Below, piece by piece: positions 24,234 to 32,976 of a stretch of DNA of 64,000 bases. Where the stretch lies: the NCBI GenBank assembly GCA_910575815.1, contig CAJTFN010000020.1, positions 1 to 64,000 on the forward strand, given 5' to 3'. This DNA comes from Oscillospiraceae bacterium (lineage in GTDB: Bacteria; Bacillota; Clostridia; Oscillospirales; Oscillospiraceae). A program made the position numbers and the translations under genes. The notes beneath the pieces are model-generated. The model had not been told where the DNA came from, did no database searches, and worked only from the letters and a program-made list of their open reading frames with translations. The number at the start of each line of letters is the position of its first letter. Within the stretch, counting starts at the first letter, position 1.

Positions 24234-24265
24234 AACGCGGCGCTGGAATTTCCGGCGCCGCGTTT
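24233..24265. terminator. bidirectional terminator between convergent genes
   Basis: AAACGCGGCGC and GCGCCGCGTTT form a perfect 11-bp stem between the DUF3795 stop and the leftward HAD gene stop. Confidence 0.85.
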
Positions 24266-24267
24266 CC

Positions 24268-24951
24268 TTATACGATCTCCAGCAGCTCCCGCAGATCGCG
24301 GATCTCATAATCCACCCGGAGGTGCTCCGGCCGGGGCTTTCCGGAGGGGTTGACCCAGCAGCAGGGGAGACCGGCGTTGTTGGCTCCCTGAATGTCCGTG
24401 GACAGGGAGTCCCCGATGACCAGGGCGTTTTTTTCCGTCAGGCCCGGGAGCTGCTGCCGCACATAATCGAAGTACGCCCGGCTGGGCTTGGCGGCTCCGG
24501 CCTCTTCGGAGATGAAGGCCGCCTGAAAGAGCTCCGCGAAAACGCTCCCCCGGAGGCGGCTCCGCTGGACGGAGGCCACGGCGTTGGTGATGATGTACAT
24601 CCGATGTCCCCGGGTCTTCAGCTCCCGGCAGACCGCCTCGGCGTGAGGCAGGGGATACACCCCTTCCCCCAAGGCGGCCAGATAGTCCCGGTTGCACGCT
24701 GCCGGGTCCCGATCCAGATGCAAAGTCCGGAAGAAACGGACATAGCGCTCCAGGGTGACAAACTCCTTGCTGACCTCACCGCGGTCAAAGGCGGCCCAGA
24801 GCTCCAGGTTGATTTCGTGGTAGAGCCGGTAGATCTCCGGCGTGTAGGGAACGTCGTGTTTCCGGCAAATGGCTTCAAAAGCCCGGGAGGAGGCCTTGGG
24901 AAAGTCGAAGAGGGTATCGTCGGCATCGAAGAGCAAATACTCGTAGTGCAT
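24268..24951 (-). CDS. HAD hydrolase, YjjG-type non-canonical pyrimidine nucleotidase (227 aa)
   Basis: HAD motifs: LLFDADDTLFDFPKA (motif I, DxDxT), YIITNAVASVQRSRL (motif II), EEAGAAKPSRAYFDY (motif III Lys) and VIGDSLSTDIQGANNAGLPC (motif IV). The family (TIGR02254-type) dephosphorylates house-cleaning nucleotides such as dUMP or modified pyrimidine monophosphates. Single leftward gene. Confidence 0.88.
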   Translation of the reverse strand: MHYEYLLFDADDTLFDFPKASSRAFEAICRKHDVPYTPEIYRLYHEINLELWAAFDRGEVSKEFVTLERYVRFFRTLHLDRDPAACNRDYLAALGEGVYPLPHAEAVCRELKTRGHRMYIITNAVASVQRSRLRGSVFAELFQAAFISEEAGAAKPSRAYFDYVRQQLPGLTEKNALVIGDSLSTDIQGANNAGLPCCWVNPSGKPRPEHLRVDYEIRDLRELLEIV

Positions 24952-25064
24952 ATCGGTATAAAATCCTTTCGGCAGATGTCAAAGCCATTGTATCACGTCT
25001 GCCGGGAAAAGACAATCACCCATTGCGCCCACCGGCCATACCATGGAACGAGGGGGGAGTGTAG

Positions 25065-25895
25065 ATGAAGAAAACCTTTGGCATCGTCGGCGGAGACCGC
25101 CGCCAGGCGGAGCTGGCCCGGCTTTTGGCCGGAGACGGCAACGCGGTTTGTACGTATGGCCTGGAGCGTTGGAAGCCTGTGGGGGCGGACACGCTGGACC
25201 GGGCCGCCTCTGCGGATGTGGTGATCCTGCCCTTGCCGCTTTGCAAGGGGGACGGGGTTTTGAACTGCGAGGAGGGGGCGGTGCCCACTCTGGACCTGTT
25301 CCGCCGTCTCCGGCCCCGGCAGCGTATTCTGGCGGGACAGGTGCGGCCCCAGCAGCGCCGGGAGGCGGAGAGCCTGGGACTGACGGTGGAGGACTATTTT
25401 CTCCGGGAGGAACTGGCGGTGGCCAACGCCGCCGCCACCGCCGAGGGGGCGGTGCAGACCGCCATGGAGCATCTGGACCGGACGCTTCTAGGTATGGACT
25501 GCCTGGTGCTGGGCTTTGGGCGCATTGGGAAGCTGCTGAGTCACCGCCTGCATGGCCTGGGAGCCAGGGTCACGGCTACGGCTAGACGGCCGGAGGATCT
25601 GGCTTGGATTCGGGCTTACGGCTACCGGGCGCTGGAGACCGGGAAGCTGGACGGCCGTTTAAGCGCTTTTGGCGCGGTGTTTAACACCATCCCCTCCCCC
25701 GTCCTGGGGGCCTCGCTGCTGAGCCAGCTGCCTGTGGACTGCCTTTTGATGGATCTGGCCTCTGTCCGGGGCATCGAGGCGGCGGAGAACGGACCGGAGA
25801 TTCTCTGGGCCCGGTCCTTGCCGGGGCGGCTGACGCCCCGGTCGGCGGCGGCGGCCATTCGGGACGCGGTGTATTACATCTTATTGGAAGAATGA
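25065..25895 (+). CDS. dpaA: dipicolinate synthase subunit A
   Basis: Also called SpoVFA; with subunit B converts dihydroxytetrahydrodipicolinate to dipicolinic acid in the mother cell for export to the forespore. Opens KKTFGIVGGDRRQAELARLL and has a second Rossmann nucleotide site, CLVLGFGRIGKLLSHRLHGL, at about residue 150. 276 aa, close to the usual size. GGGGGGAG precedes the ATG. Ten bases separate it from dpaB, so they form one operon. Confidence 0.93.
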   Translation: MKKTFGIVGGDRRQAELARLLAGDGNAVCTYGLERWKPVGADTLDRAASADVVILPLPLCKGDGVLNCEEGAVPTLDLFRRLRPRQRILAGQVRPQQRREAESLGLTVEDYFLREELAVANAAATAEGAVQTAMEHLDRTLLGMDCLVLGFGRIGKLLSHRLHGLGARVTATARRPEDLAWIRAYGYRALETGKLDGRLSAFGAVFNTIPSPVLGASLLSQLPVDCLLMDLASVRGIEAAENGPEILWARSLPGRLTPRSAAAAIRDAVYYILLEE

Positions 25896-25905
25896 GGTGA
25901 CCTGT

Positions 25906-26481
25906 ATGCGCAAGGAACGGGTCGGTTTCGCGGTCTGCGGGTCTTTCTGTACCCATGAACGGGTGCTGAAGGCCCTGGAGGCCCTGACGGGGATTTACGA
26001 GACGGTGATTCCCATCGTCTCGGAGATTTCCGCCTTTACGGATACCCGCTTCGGTAAGTCCGAGGACCTGCTGGAGCGGCTGGAGGACCTGACGGGAAAC
26101 GACGTGCTGTTGGATATCCCGTCGGTGGAGCCCATCGGGCCCAAGGGTTTGCTGGATGTACTGGTGATTGCCCCGGCCACAGGGAACACCATTGCCAAGC
26201 TGGCGGCGGGTATCGCCGATACGCCGGTGACCATGGCGGCCAAGTCCCATTTGCGGAACGGCCGGCCGGTAGTGGTGGCGGTGTCCAGCAACGACGGCCT
26301 GGCGGCGGGAGCGAAGAATATTGGCGAGCTGCTGGTTCGGCGGAATTACTATTTTGTGCCTTTTAGGCAGGATAACGCAGTACAGAAGCCCAGTTCTCTG
26401 GTGGCGGATTTTGAGAAGCTGCCGGAGACGGTGGACGCCGCTCTCCGGGGGGAGCAGCTTCAGCCGCTTTTGCTGGGGTGA
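25906..26481 (+). CDS. dpaB: dipicolinate synthase subunit B
   Basis: Flavoprotein-like subunit (SpoVFB): RVGFAVCGSFCTHERVLKAL at the N-terminus, PATGNTIAKLAAGIADTPVT in the middle and NYYFVPFRQDNAVQKPSSLV late. The ATG at 25906 has AGGTGACC upstream; a GTG at 25897 lies inside that site. Its own terminator follows, after which the sequence enters the SASP gene tail and the mobile element. Confidence 0.94.
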   Translation: MRKERVGFAVCGSFCTHERVLKALEALTGIYETVIPIVSEISAFTDTRFGKSEDLLERLEDLTGNDVLLDIPSVEPIGPKGLLDVLVIAPATGNTIAKLAAGIADTPVTMAAKSHLRNGRPVVVAVSSNDGLAAGAKNIGELLVRRNYYFVPFRQDNAVQKPSSLVADFEKLPETVDAALRGEQLQPLLLG

Positions 26482-26489
26482 GAGAAGAA

Positions 26490-26519
26490 AAAGGGGAGAG
26501 GCGGCTGCCTCTCCCCTTT
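26490..26519. terminator. terminator of dpaAB
   Basis: AAAGGGGAGAGGC pairs with GCCTCTCCCCTTT with a short GGCT loop. It also faces the SASP/recombinase stop at 26534. Confidence 0.85.
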
Positions 26520-26533
26520 CGTCCGGCGGGAAG

Positions 26534-28240
26534 TTACAGGGACTTTTCGTAGGACTCGATCATCTTCTTGAACGTGTGACCCGTACGACCAGCGTGCCGC
26601 TGGATCCCCTGGGCGCTGCGCGCCGCGCCCGCCCGGAGGCTTTGCAGATACTTTTCGGTGGACTCTCCGGTAAATATCTTGATTTGCAACTTTAGCCGCC
26701 CATCCTCGGGAGTAACAAAGATTTTGTCAATGTAGCGGTCTACAAATTCCTTGTTAATGATACCTTGGGCAGCGTCCCTCTTAGCGTTTTGAAGCACCCG
26801 GCGTATGGTGTCGATATGCTTCTTAAACTCTGCCTTGGAAAGCTGCTGTTGCTCCAAGTCGTATATTTGCCGCTCGGCTTCGTCCATCTCCCTGTCACAC
26901 TCTTTATTCATAGCGAGAAAATCCCGGTCGGAGAGCTGGCCCGTAGCGTTGTACCCCAACAGTTTACTTTTCTTCTTCTGGGCCAGCTCGATTTGTTGCC
27001 GTAGGGCGGTGATTTGCTTTGCCGTGTCCTCGCCGTCCCCCAGGGACTTATACATTTCAATGTATTCCTCAATGAGAGCGTCGGCGTCCGCTTCTGTCTC
27101 TTGAAACACCTCAAAGAGTAGCGGCTTTAATTCTTCCTCGTAGATCGGGAAGGAAGCGCAGGAATCCGCCCCATTTTTGATTTTTCCGGAACAGACCCAT
27201 TTACTATTTTTCTTCCCGGTCTTGTCCACCGAATCCCGGCGATAGTAGGCCGTCCCGCAGTCGGTACAAAACAGTTTGCCCGTCAGGAGGTTAGCATGGT
27301 TACAGATACCTTGACGGCCCTTCACGTCCTCGCTGCGCTTCTGTAAAACCTTGTTGGCCTGTTCCCAAAGGTCCTCGTCTACTATGGCGGGAACAATCTC
27401 GCCTGTTTCGTCCTTGAACATAACCCATTCTTCCGGGGGTAAAAACTTCTGCTTTTTGGTAAATAGGTCAATCACTTTTACCTTGTTCCCTACATAATAG
27501 CCCTTGTACTTGGGATTGGAAATCATTCCCGACATGGTGGTATGGGCAATCTTTTTGCCGTTGTGGTTGCGGTAGCCCTTTTCCCAAAACAAGGTTTCTA
27601 TCTGCTTCATACTGTATTCTCCGGTGGCGTACAGCTCGAACAGCTCACGGACCATGGGGGCCTCGTCCTCGTCGATCACAAGCCGCCCCCCGTCCTTGAC
27701 GTATCCAAAGATACGGCTGTTGCCCAGCACCACATTTTTCTTGATGGCCTGGGCGTGGCCGAACTTTACCCGGCTGGAAAGCTTGCGCAGTTCGTCCTGG
27801 GCGATTCCGGACATGATAGTCAGCCGCAGCTCGCTGTCCTCGTCGAAGGTGTTGATGTTGTCGTTTTGGAAGAATACCCCTACCCCAGCACTGAGCAGCT
27901 CCCGGGTGTAGAGGATGGAGTCCAGGGTGTTTCGGGCGAAACGGGTGATCTCCTTGGTGATGATGAGGTCGAACAGCCCCGCCTTACCGTCCTCCACCAT
28001 GCGGTGGAAGTCCTCCCGCTTCTTGGTGGTGGCGGCGGACAGGCCCTCGTCTACATAGCCTGGCACATACTCCCAGGCGGAATTTTTGCGGATGAACTCC
28101 TCGTAGTAGCTCACCTGGTTGCCCAAGGAGTTGAGCTGTTCATCGCTCTCGGAGGATACCCGGGCGTAGAAGGTCACCCGAAGAGGGATATCGTAGACGG
28201 ACTTGGTACGCAGGGCTTGCCGAATGCTGTGTATGTCCAT
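26534..28240 (-). CDS. large serine recombinase, integrase of the mobile element (568 aa)
   Basis: N-terminal resolvase domain with the catalytic serine in RVTFYARVSSESDEQLNSLG and the arginine-containing TRFARNTLDSILYTRELL; then the recombinase domain (FGYVKDGGRLVIDEDEAPMV), a zinc ribbon (FCTDCGTAYYRRDS ... WVCSGKIKNGADSC) and a coiled-coil (ALRQQIELAQKKKSKLLGYN). The last codons KKMIESYEKSL and the stop come from the interrupted SASP gene, read in the same frame, so the excised form would end differently. The ATG at 28240 follows AAGGAGACGAGCT. Confidence 0.95.
   Translation of the reverse strand: MDIHSIRQALRTKSVYDIPLRVTFYARVSSESDEQLNSLGNQVSYYEEFIRKNSAWEYVPGYVDEGLSAATTKKREDFHRMVEDGKAGLFDLIITKEITRFARNTLDSILYTRELLSAGVGVFFQNDNINTFDEDSELRLTIMSGIAQDELRKLSSRVKFGHAQAIKKNVVLGNSRIFGYVKDGGRLVIDEDEAPMVRELFELYATGEYSMKQIETLFWEKGYRNHNGKKIAHTTMSGMISNPKYKGYYVGNKVKVIDLFTKKQKFLPPEEWVMFKDETGEIVPAIVDEDLWEQANKVLQKRSEDVKGRQGICNHANLLTGKLFCTDCGTAYYRRDSVDKTGKKNSKWVCSGKIKNGADSCASFPIYEEELKPLLFEVFQETEADADALIEEYIEMYKSLGDGEDTAKQITALRQQIELAQKKKSKLLGYNATGQLSDRDFLAMNKECDREMDEAERQIYDLEQQQLSKAEFKKHIDTIRRVLQNAKRDAAQGIINKEFVDRYIDKIFVTPEDGRLKLQIKIFTGESTEKYLQSLRAGAARSAQGIQRHAGRTGHTFKKMIESYEKSL
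26559..26569. other. left attachment core
   Basis: ATCATCTTCTT, identical to 40179-40189. The outer side is host (SASP codons ESYEKSL on the minus strand). The inner side reads GAACGTGTGACCCGTACGAC, one attP half-arm. Confidence 0.85.
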
Positions 28241-28308
28241 AGCTCGTCTCCTTTTCATTTCGTTTTATCATTTTCTGTTTTGCAGTATATCACATAGTAT
28301 GAAGCAAA

Positions 28309-28347
28309 GCAAGGGGGGCTGCGAATAAATCGCAGTCCCCCCCTTGC
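28309..28347 (-). terminator. hairpin between the 53-aa gene and the recombinase
   Basis: GCAAGGGGGGCTGCGA pairs with TCGCAGtCCCCCCCTTGC. On the minus strand the stem is followed by TTTGCTTC, a weak T-run. Probably separates recombinase expression from the mob operon. Confidence 0.65.
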
Positions 28348-28351
28348 TCGA

Positions 28352-28513
28352 TCAGGTCATAGTTATCTTCCAGCTGTCAATTTTCAGCGCCATCCTGTTG
28401 CGTTCCCGCTCCGTGATGGCCCCCTTCTCATACAGCACCTTGTTGTAGTAGGACAGCCAGATCTTCGCCGCTGTCTCTTTTCTGCGCTGTTCATTGGACT
28501 TTTGCTCCGACAT
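28352..28513 (-). CDS. 53-aa basic/charged accessory protein
   Basis: MSEQKSNEQRRKETAAKIWL... ending in LKIDSWKITMT, with the ribosome site GGGAGGGACGG upstream of the ATG. It looks like the short SHOCT-like helical proteins that sit between relaxase and recombinase genes in Clostridia mobilizable elements; function unknown. A different, longer frame overlapping it (28384-28629) has no plausible protein character. Confidence 0.7.
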   Translation of the reverse strand: MSEQKSNEQRRKETAAKIWLSYYNKVLYEKGAITERERNRMALKIDSWKITMT

Positions 28514-28625
28514 GACCGTCCCTCCCTTCTCTGAAATAATTTCCGTATTTTACCTGATTTATACCCTTGACAATAGGCCGCTCCTTTCTTCCCGCACCAG
28601 CGGGATAACAAAAAGCAGACCATCA

Positions 28626-29924
28626 TCACATGGTCTGCTGCCAGGTTTGCTCCTCTTCATGGTCGTCCTCTTTGTGACCGAGGGCGATTTTCTTTTCCCG
28701 CTCTCTGCGGAGTGTCTTGCTGTCGGCGTGCTTGTGTGCAGTTGTGGCGTCGCTTACGGGAACAGGGTTGTCAGACCGTTCCAGAGCGTGGCCCAACCGT
28801 ACCACAGTGCCAGCAATCCCACCAGCACCGTCGGAATCAATAGCCACTCCGGTGAGGGGCGGGGAAGTCGGATCGTTGGCAGGGAAAAGTGCCGCTCTCT
28901 CTTCTTCCCAGCCTGTTCCAACAGGCGGTGTATCTCCCTTGCCTCTCGAATCAATTCCACCATCTGTTCCTGTGTCGCCCAGGGATTGGGCCTTGCGGCT
29001 ATCTCCTCCAGCAGAAGCATCTGCTCCGCCAGGAGTTCTCCCATTGCCGTCAGTGCAGCGGTCAACCTCTGCCACTCCCCCGCTGTGGGATGCAGTGTCT
29101 CTGCTGGCGGCTTCTGCATATTCCGCCGGCGCAGCTCCTCCATGGATAACTGCCTGTCGGATTCTGAACTCAAGCTCTATCCTCTCCTTCAAATATTTTT
29201 CGTCGTGGAGCCGGTCGTCCCGGCATCTCATACCGCCGGGAGTGGTGTAGGTGATGCTCTTCCGGCTGTCTGTCCAGCGTACGTCGTATCCCTCGCTGCG
29301 CATTAACGTGATGAACTCCTCCCGGCTGCGGGCGTACCGCATACATGCGTCGATGGTGTTCATCAGCCGGAACTTCCAGCTCTCTCCTCTGGCTGCGGTG
29401 TGGTACTCCGCGCCGGACATGGACTTGACCCGCTTCTTCCGTGGTTGGAATACCGGCAGGCCGAACTCCATGCACACTTGATCGTTGCGTTGGCGCAGTT
29501 GAGTCAGTTCCGGTTCGCTGATGTGCAGCTTTTTCCCATCCTCGAAGCTGACGCTGTTGATGAGGAAGTGGGAGTGGATGTGGTCACGGTCAACGTGGGT
29601 ACAGACCAGCACCTCACGGCCCCGGAACCACTCTGCCAGCTTCAGCGCGGCGGCGTGCGCGGTCACGGGATTTACTTCTTCGTCCGCTGGGAAGGACTGC
29701 ACCATGTGATAGAACATCGTGCCACCCTCTTTGTGGTATAGCAGCTTGGTTCGCAGGAAATCATCATACACACTCTCCGGCCGGCAGTTGACGCCGCTGA
29801 CCAGCTGGCGGCCCTCCCACAGTGTTTTCTTCTCCTGCTGTGTGTACCTCATCACCGCTCCCATACAGGCGCGGCTCTGGCCCTTGGGGTAGTTGGTGAA
29901 GTGGATGATGGCTATCTGCTCCAC
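28626..29924 (-). CDS. relaxase / mobilization nuclease (MOBP-like, 432 aa)
   Basis: Nicks oriT and carries the strand into the recipient. N-terminal catalytic domain: MEQIAIIHFTNYPKGQSRAC, then the histidine triad HVDRDHIHSHFLIN (residues 110-123). From about residue 250 the protein is low-complexity and likely disordered (GGADASAGGDSRKAQSLGDT), because a second gene is encoded there in another frame. GTG start inside the end of mobC (13-base overlap). Confidence 0.9.
   Translation of the reverse strand: MEQIAIIHFTNYPKGQSRACMGAVMRYTQQEKKTLWEGRQLVSGVNCRPESVYDDFLRTKLLYHKEGGTMFYHMVQSFPADEEVNPVTAHAAALKLAEWFRGREVLVCTHVDRDHIHSHFLINSVSFEDGKKLHISEPELTQLRQRNDQVCMEFGLPVFQPRKKRVKSMSGAEYHTAARGESWKFRLMNTIDACMRYARSREEFITLMRSEGYDVRWTDSRKSITYTTPGGMRCRDDRLHDEKYLKERIELEFRIRQAVIHGGAAPAEYAEAASRDTASHSGGVAEVDRCTDGNGRTPGGADASAGGDSRKAQSLGDTGTDGGIDSRGKGDTPPVGTGWEEERAALFPANDPTSPPLTGVAIDSDGAGGIAGTVVRLGHALERSDNPVPVSDATTAHKHADSKTLRREREKKIALGHKEDDHEEEQTWQQTM
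28754..29173 (-). CDS. nested MobB-like coiled-coil membrane protein (139 aa), inside the relaxase gene
   Basis: Lies wholly within the relaxase gene in another frame. TTG start with AAGGAGAGG upstream (an ATG follows 10 codons later). The protein has a long amphipathic helix (WQRLTAALTAMGELLAEQML ... MVELIREAREIHRLLEQAGK), a basic stretch, and one clear C-terminal membrane segment (WLLIPTVLVGLLALWYGW). This design and position recall MobB proteins that overlap mobA on RSF1010/ColE1-type plasmids and anchor the relaxosome; the resemblance is architectural and I claim no sequence homology. Confidence 0.7.
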   Translation of the reverse strand: MSSESDRQLSMEELRRRNMQKPPAETLHPTAGEWQRLTAALTAMGELLAEQMLLLEEIAARPNPWATQEQMVELIREAREIHRLLEQAGKKRERHFSLPTIRLPRPSPEWLLIPTVLVGLLALWYGWATLWNGLTTLFP

Positions 29925-30229
29925 CTCCCCCGCTCCTGAATCTCCCGCAGAGCGGTGCTGACATTTGCCAGCTCCTGCGTCAATCCATCCATGTTGGAAA
30001 TCTCAACTCGACCCATGTTGGCCAAAACCGTCAGCCGATTCAGGTTATTGCCGATAGCCCGGAGCTGCTTGGTGACCTCTTTCAGGTCCTCGATTACTAC
30101 CACCTGACGCCCCAGACAGCAGCGAGTGACGTAGTCGCTCTGAGATAAGCGGGCCTGTCTTGCTTTGTTCTTGATGGTATCCAAATCGCTGGACGCGATC
30201 CGGATACTGAATGTGGTGTCTTTGTTCAT
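29912..30229 (-). CDS. mobC: MobC-like relaxosome accessory protein (105 aa)
   Basis: Ribbon-helix-helix N-terminus (TTFSIRIASSDLDTIKNKAR, then LSQSDYVTRCCLGRQVVVIE) followed by the MobC family signature QLRAIGNNLNRLTVLANMGR. It binds oriT and helps the relaxase, whose start it overlaps. The intergenic stretch upstream (30230-30395) is the likely oriT region, since nicking sites usually lie next to mobC. Confidence 0.88.
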   Translation of the reverse strand: MNKDTTFSIRIASSDLDTIKNKARQARLSQSDYVTRCCLGRQVVVIEDLKEVTKQLRAIGNNLNRLTVLANMGRVEISNMDGLTQELANVSTALREIQERGRWSR

Positions 30230-30395
30230 CGTTCCTCCGTTCTAAAAGTGGGTCCGGGCTTCTGTCCGGAAACTGCGTTTGGCAGGGCGACGGCGAAAGC
30301 CGGCGTCCAGACAAACGCGATGCTGGCTTTCTCCTAAAGGAGAAAAATTTTCCTTTTCCCATCTCGCCGCACAAGAAGGCAACCGGGCAGCGCCC

Positions 30396-31382
30396 TTAAC
30401 ACGTTACCCCCTTACCCTCTTGACCAGGATCCGATAGTCTGGCGTACCAGCGTTCGCCTCTACGGACAGAGACTACCCCCTGGTTCTGCTTGGCGATCTT
30501 CAGCGTCCGTTCCGAAATACCAAAAGCAGTGGACCGCCTGACCAGTTCCTCTGAGGCAACCTCGCCATCCTTCAGCAGCTCCAACAGCAGACGCTCCGCC
30601 TGTTCCGTCTTAGTAATGCTGGGACCACTGCCGGAGAGCAGTTCGTTGGCGGTGGTATCGCAGAACCCGCTCCAGGAAAAACCTGTATCTGAATGCAGAG
30701 AGAACAAAATGGATTTGCCCTCCGGAGCCAGGCTGCTTTTGTCGTGGACCACTACCCGGACTTGCTCATCATCCTTAGAGCGGCCTACCAGCAACACGCT
30801 CCGCGCCGCCGCCCGGAAGTCGATGGATCCCAGCCCACGGTATGCGGACTTGACACCCTGCATTTTGTTCATGTGCCCCACCAGTACGATGGCGCATCCG
30901 GTCTGCTCCGCCAGCTGCCCCAGCCGTTTGAAGATGGGGCGCACCTCGTTGGCCCGGTGCATATCCACGCCGTCTCCCAGGTACGCCTGGATGGGGTCGA
31001 GGACGAACAGTCCCGCATCCGTTTCTTGGATGGCCTGGGCAAGACGTCGGTCACTCAGCGTCAGCTCCCGCTCACTCTCGTCAATGACCAGCACTTTGGA
31101 ACAATCCGCTCCCAGCGCTGTGAGCCGGGGTTTGACCGTATCCGCCAGGCCGTCTTCCGCCGTCTGATAGATGATGTTCATGGGCGGTCTACTTTCCGTA
31201 CAGCCAGGCATTGGCAGTCCCCGTGTAAGCAGAGCCGCCAGCGCCAACATGAAGGTGGTCTTGCCCTCTCCGGGGTCACCCTGGATAATCGTGATCTTGC
31301 CTCTGGGGAGATACGGATACCAGAGCCACCGCACCTCCTCCGCCGGAATGTCGCTCATGGTGAGCAGTTTCAGCTTGTTCAA
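30396..31382 (-). CDS. RepA-like AAA ATPase / helicase (328 aa)
   Basis: Hexameric RecA-fold ATPase of the RepA/AAA_25 type. Walker A IIQGDPGEGKTTFMLALAAL, Walker B GLFVLDPIQAYLGD, LVGHMNKMQGVKSAYRGLGS and a C-terminal winged-helix (EELVRRSTAFGISERTLKIA). TTG start (LNKLKLLTMSDIPAEEVRWL) chosen because GGAGGAGC sits 7 bases upstream; an extension to 31418 has no site. It probably supports autonomous replication of the excised element. Confidence 0.85.
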   Translation of the reverse strand: MNKLKLLTMSDIPAEEVRWLWYPYLPRGKITIIQGDPGEGKTTFMLALAALLTRGLPMPGCTESRPPMNIIYQTAEDGLADTVKPRLTALGADCSKVLVIDESERELTLSDRRLAQAIQETDAGLFVLDPIQAYLGDGVDMHRANEVRPIFKRLGQLAEQTGCAIVLVGHMNKMQGVKSAYRGLGSIDFRAAARSVLLVGRSKDDEQVRVVVHDKSSLAPEGKSILFSLHSDTGFSWSGFCDTTANELLSGSGPSITKTEQAERLLLELLKDGEVASEELVRRSTAFGISERTLKIAKQNQGVVSVRRGERWYARLSDPGQEGKGVTC

Positions 31383-31644
31383 ATTTGCTCCTCCTCTGTT
31401 TATTTGTTTTGGCCACACACCATACCTGTTCCTGCGCCAGGGCCTTTCCTGCCGCGTAGTGTTCTCTCCTGGTACGCTCGTCCGTGTCTGCGGAGTTGTG
31501 GCGATACTTGGGCCGGAGACATATCCTCTCTGGTGGCGGGTATTCAGTTGTCGAGGTTCGTCCGGACTTTCTTTTTCCTCGCTGTCATGCTACAATAATT
31601 TCAGCCGTCTTTACATCATGAAGTGACTTTGGGGAGGGAGCGGT

Positions 31645-32880
31645 ATGGCAGACAAAAAATCCCCCGGCCTCTGGATCGAGACCGGGGTTGACGGAAAATT
31701 TTGTGTTGTGATGTCCGGAGCGTATGGACCAGAGAAGCACCTTCCTTTGATCACTCCCGCGGAGGACCTGGTTGCCGCAGCGGAGATGGACTACACAGCC
31801 TACCGCCGGGAAATCCAGCGGCTGTATGAGGAACATCCGCTCTTTGCAGAACGGCTGGATGTACCGGAATCGGATTTGGAGGACTTGACCGCTGAGGCGC
31901 TGCTGCTCCCCTCCACGCTCCGGGAAATCGACCCACTCAGCTTTTTTGTACTGGGGAGCTTGCTGGATCAGGCGCTGCGGATGCAGGATGATGGTTCGCC
32001 CATCTTTCTCCTCCGGGCCGGACAGCGCCTGCTCCAGGTTTTGGAACTTCCCATCCGCACACAGATCCGGCTTCGCAACATCATGGAGATGACCTTCGAC
32101 GGGACGGAGCGGGCCACCCAGCAGGAGCGGTTTGCGAAACTGCATAACGCGTATCCTGAGATTGCCGCATTCTGTGACCCCGCCCATCTGGACGGGTACG
32201 GGGATACTCCTCTGCAACTTTGTGTTGGTTCTGTGTTCCAGCTTCGCCTGATCGAACTTCTGCTGTACTTTCGGCAGGAGAAACAGCGCATTGCCCGGTG
32301 TGATTACTGCTGGAATTATTTCATCCCCAGAACTCAGGCGGCAACCCGCTACTGTGACCGAATCTTTGACGGTCAAAGCTGTAAAAAGCGGGGGGCCAAC
32401 CTCAAACGCAAAAAAGGTCCGGAGCAGGACGATGCCCTCAAACTGTTCAAGCAGCTGCGGGACCGGATGTATGCCAGAATGCTGCGCTATCAGGACGCGC
32501 CGGAGAATCAGCGGGACCGGCTGATTCCTATGACAGTGATACAGTACGATGTGTGGGAGAAAAACGCCCGTCAAGCACGCCGGGATTATATGGCCGGAAA
32601 AATTGAGGCCAGAGAATTTCTGCGCCGTATCGACACCACTCACGAGCTGACCAGCTATGATACGCTCAAGCAGGAGCTGCCGCCAGAGGAAAGCATTTGG
32701 CAAAAACGGGTAGCTGCCGATCTGGACTTTGACCCTGAGCGGCAATACCCCTCATCGCTAATGCTCCTTGATCTCAGTAAGCCGAGTGACGATCCACAGT
32801 GGCAGTATTTGACTGCGGAGGAACTAATCCGGAAGGATCAGGAGGGACACCAGAGTTTGAAAGATCAATACAGCAAATAG
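31645..32880 (+). CDS. DUF6076 protein (411 aa)
   Basis: Contains a zinc-finger-like CDYCWNYFIPRTQAATRYCD ... QSCKKRG at about residues 218-250, followed by a basic helical region; these are the hallmarks of DUF6076, a cargo family common in Clostridia integrative elements. Function unknown. The only rightward gene of the element, divergent from the RepA-like gene, ending at a strong terminator. Confidence 0.75.
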   Translation: MADKKSPGLWIETGVDGKFCVVMSGAYGPEKHLPLITPAEDLVAAAEMDYTAYRREIQRLYEEHPLFAERLDVPESDLEDLTAEALLLPSTLREIDPLSFFVLGSLLDQALRMQDDGSPIFLLRAGQRLLQVLELPIRTQIRLRNIMEMTFDGTERATQQERFAKLHNAYPEIAAFCDPAHLDGYGDTPLQLCVGSVFQLRLIELLLYFRQEKQRIARCDYCWNYFIPRTQAATRYCDRIFDGQSCKKRGANLKRKKGPEQDDALKLFKQLRDRMYARMLRYQDAPENQRDRLIPMTVIQYDVWEKNARQARRDYMAGKIEAREFLRRIDTTHELTSYDTLKQELPPEESIWQKRVAADLDFDPERQYPSSLMLLDLSKPSDDPQWQYLTAEELIRKDQEGHQSLKDQYSK

Positions 32881-32920
32881 CCGGAATACGTTTCACCGAA
32901 TCAGATCTGTGATTAAGTAT

Positions 32921-32964
32921 AAAGACCTGGGGTTTTGATCAATGTGATCCAGCCCCAGGTCTTT
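32921..32964. terminator. bidirectional terminator
   Basis: Perfect 12-bp stem AAAGACCTGGGG / CCCCAGGTCTTT, between the DUF6076 gene and the leftward hsdR remnant. Confidence 0.85.
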
Positions 32965-32976
32965 AAATTGTTACAT

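Noticed and set aside
25020..25064. Possible sigma-K promoter (CATACCATG) before dpaA
   Set aside because: The -10 resembles CATAnnnTA only partly, no matching -35 element is visible, and the spacing to the ribosome site is very short.
28384..28629. 81-codon frame overlapping the 53-aa gene
   Set aside because: Composition is Arg/Cys-rich nonsense; the other frame gives a plausible protein with a good ribosome site.
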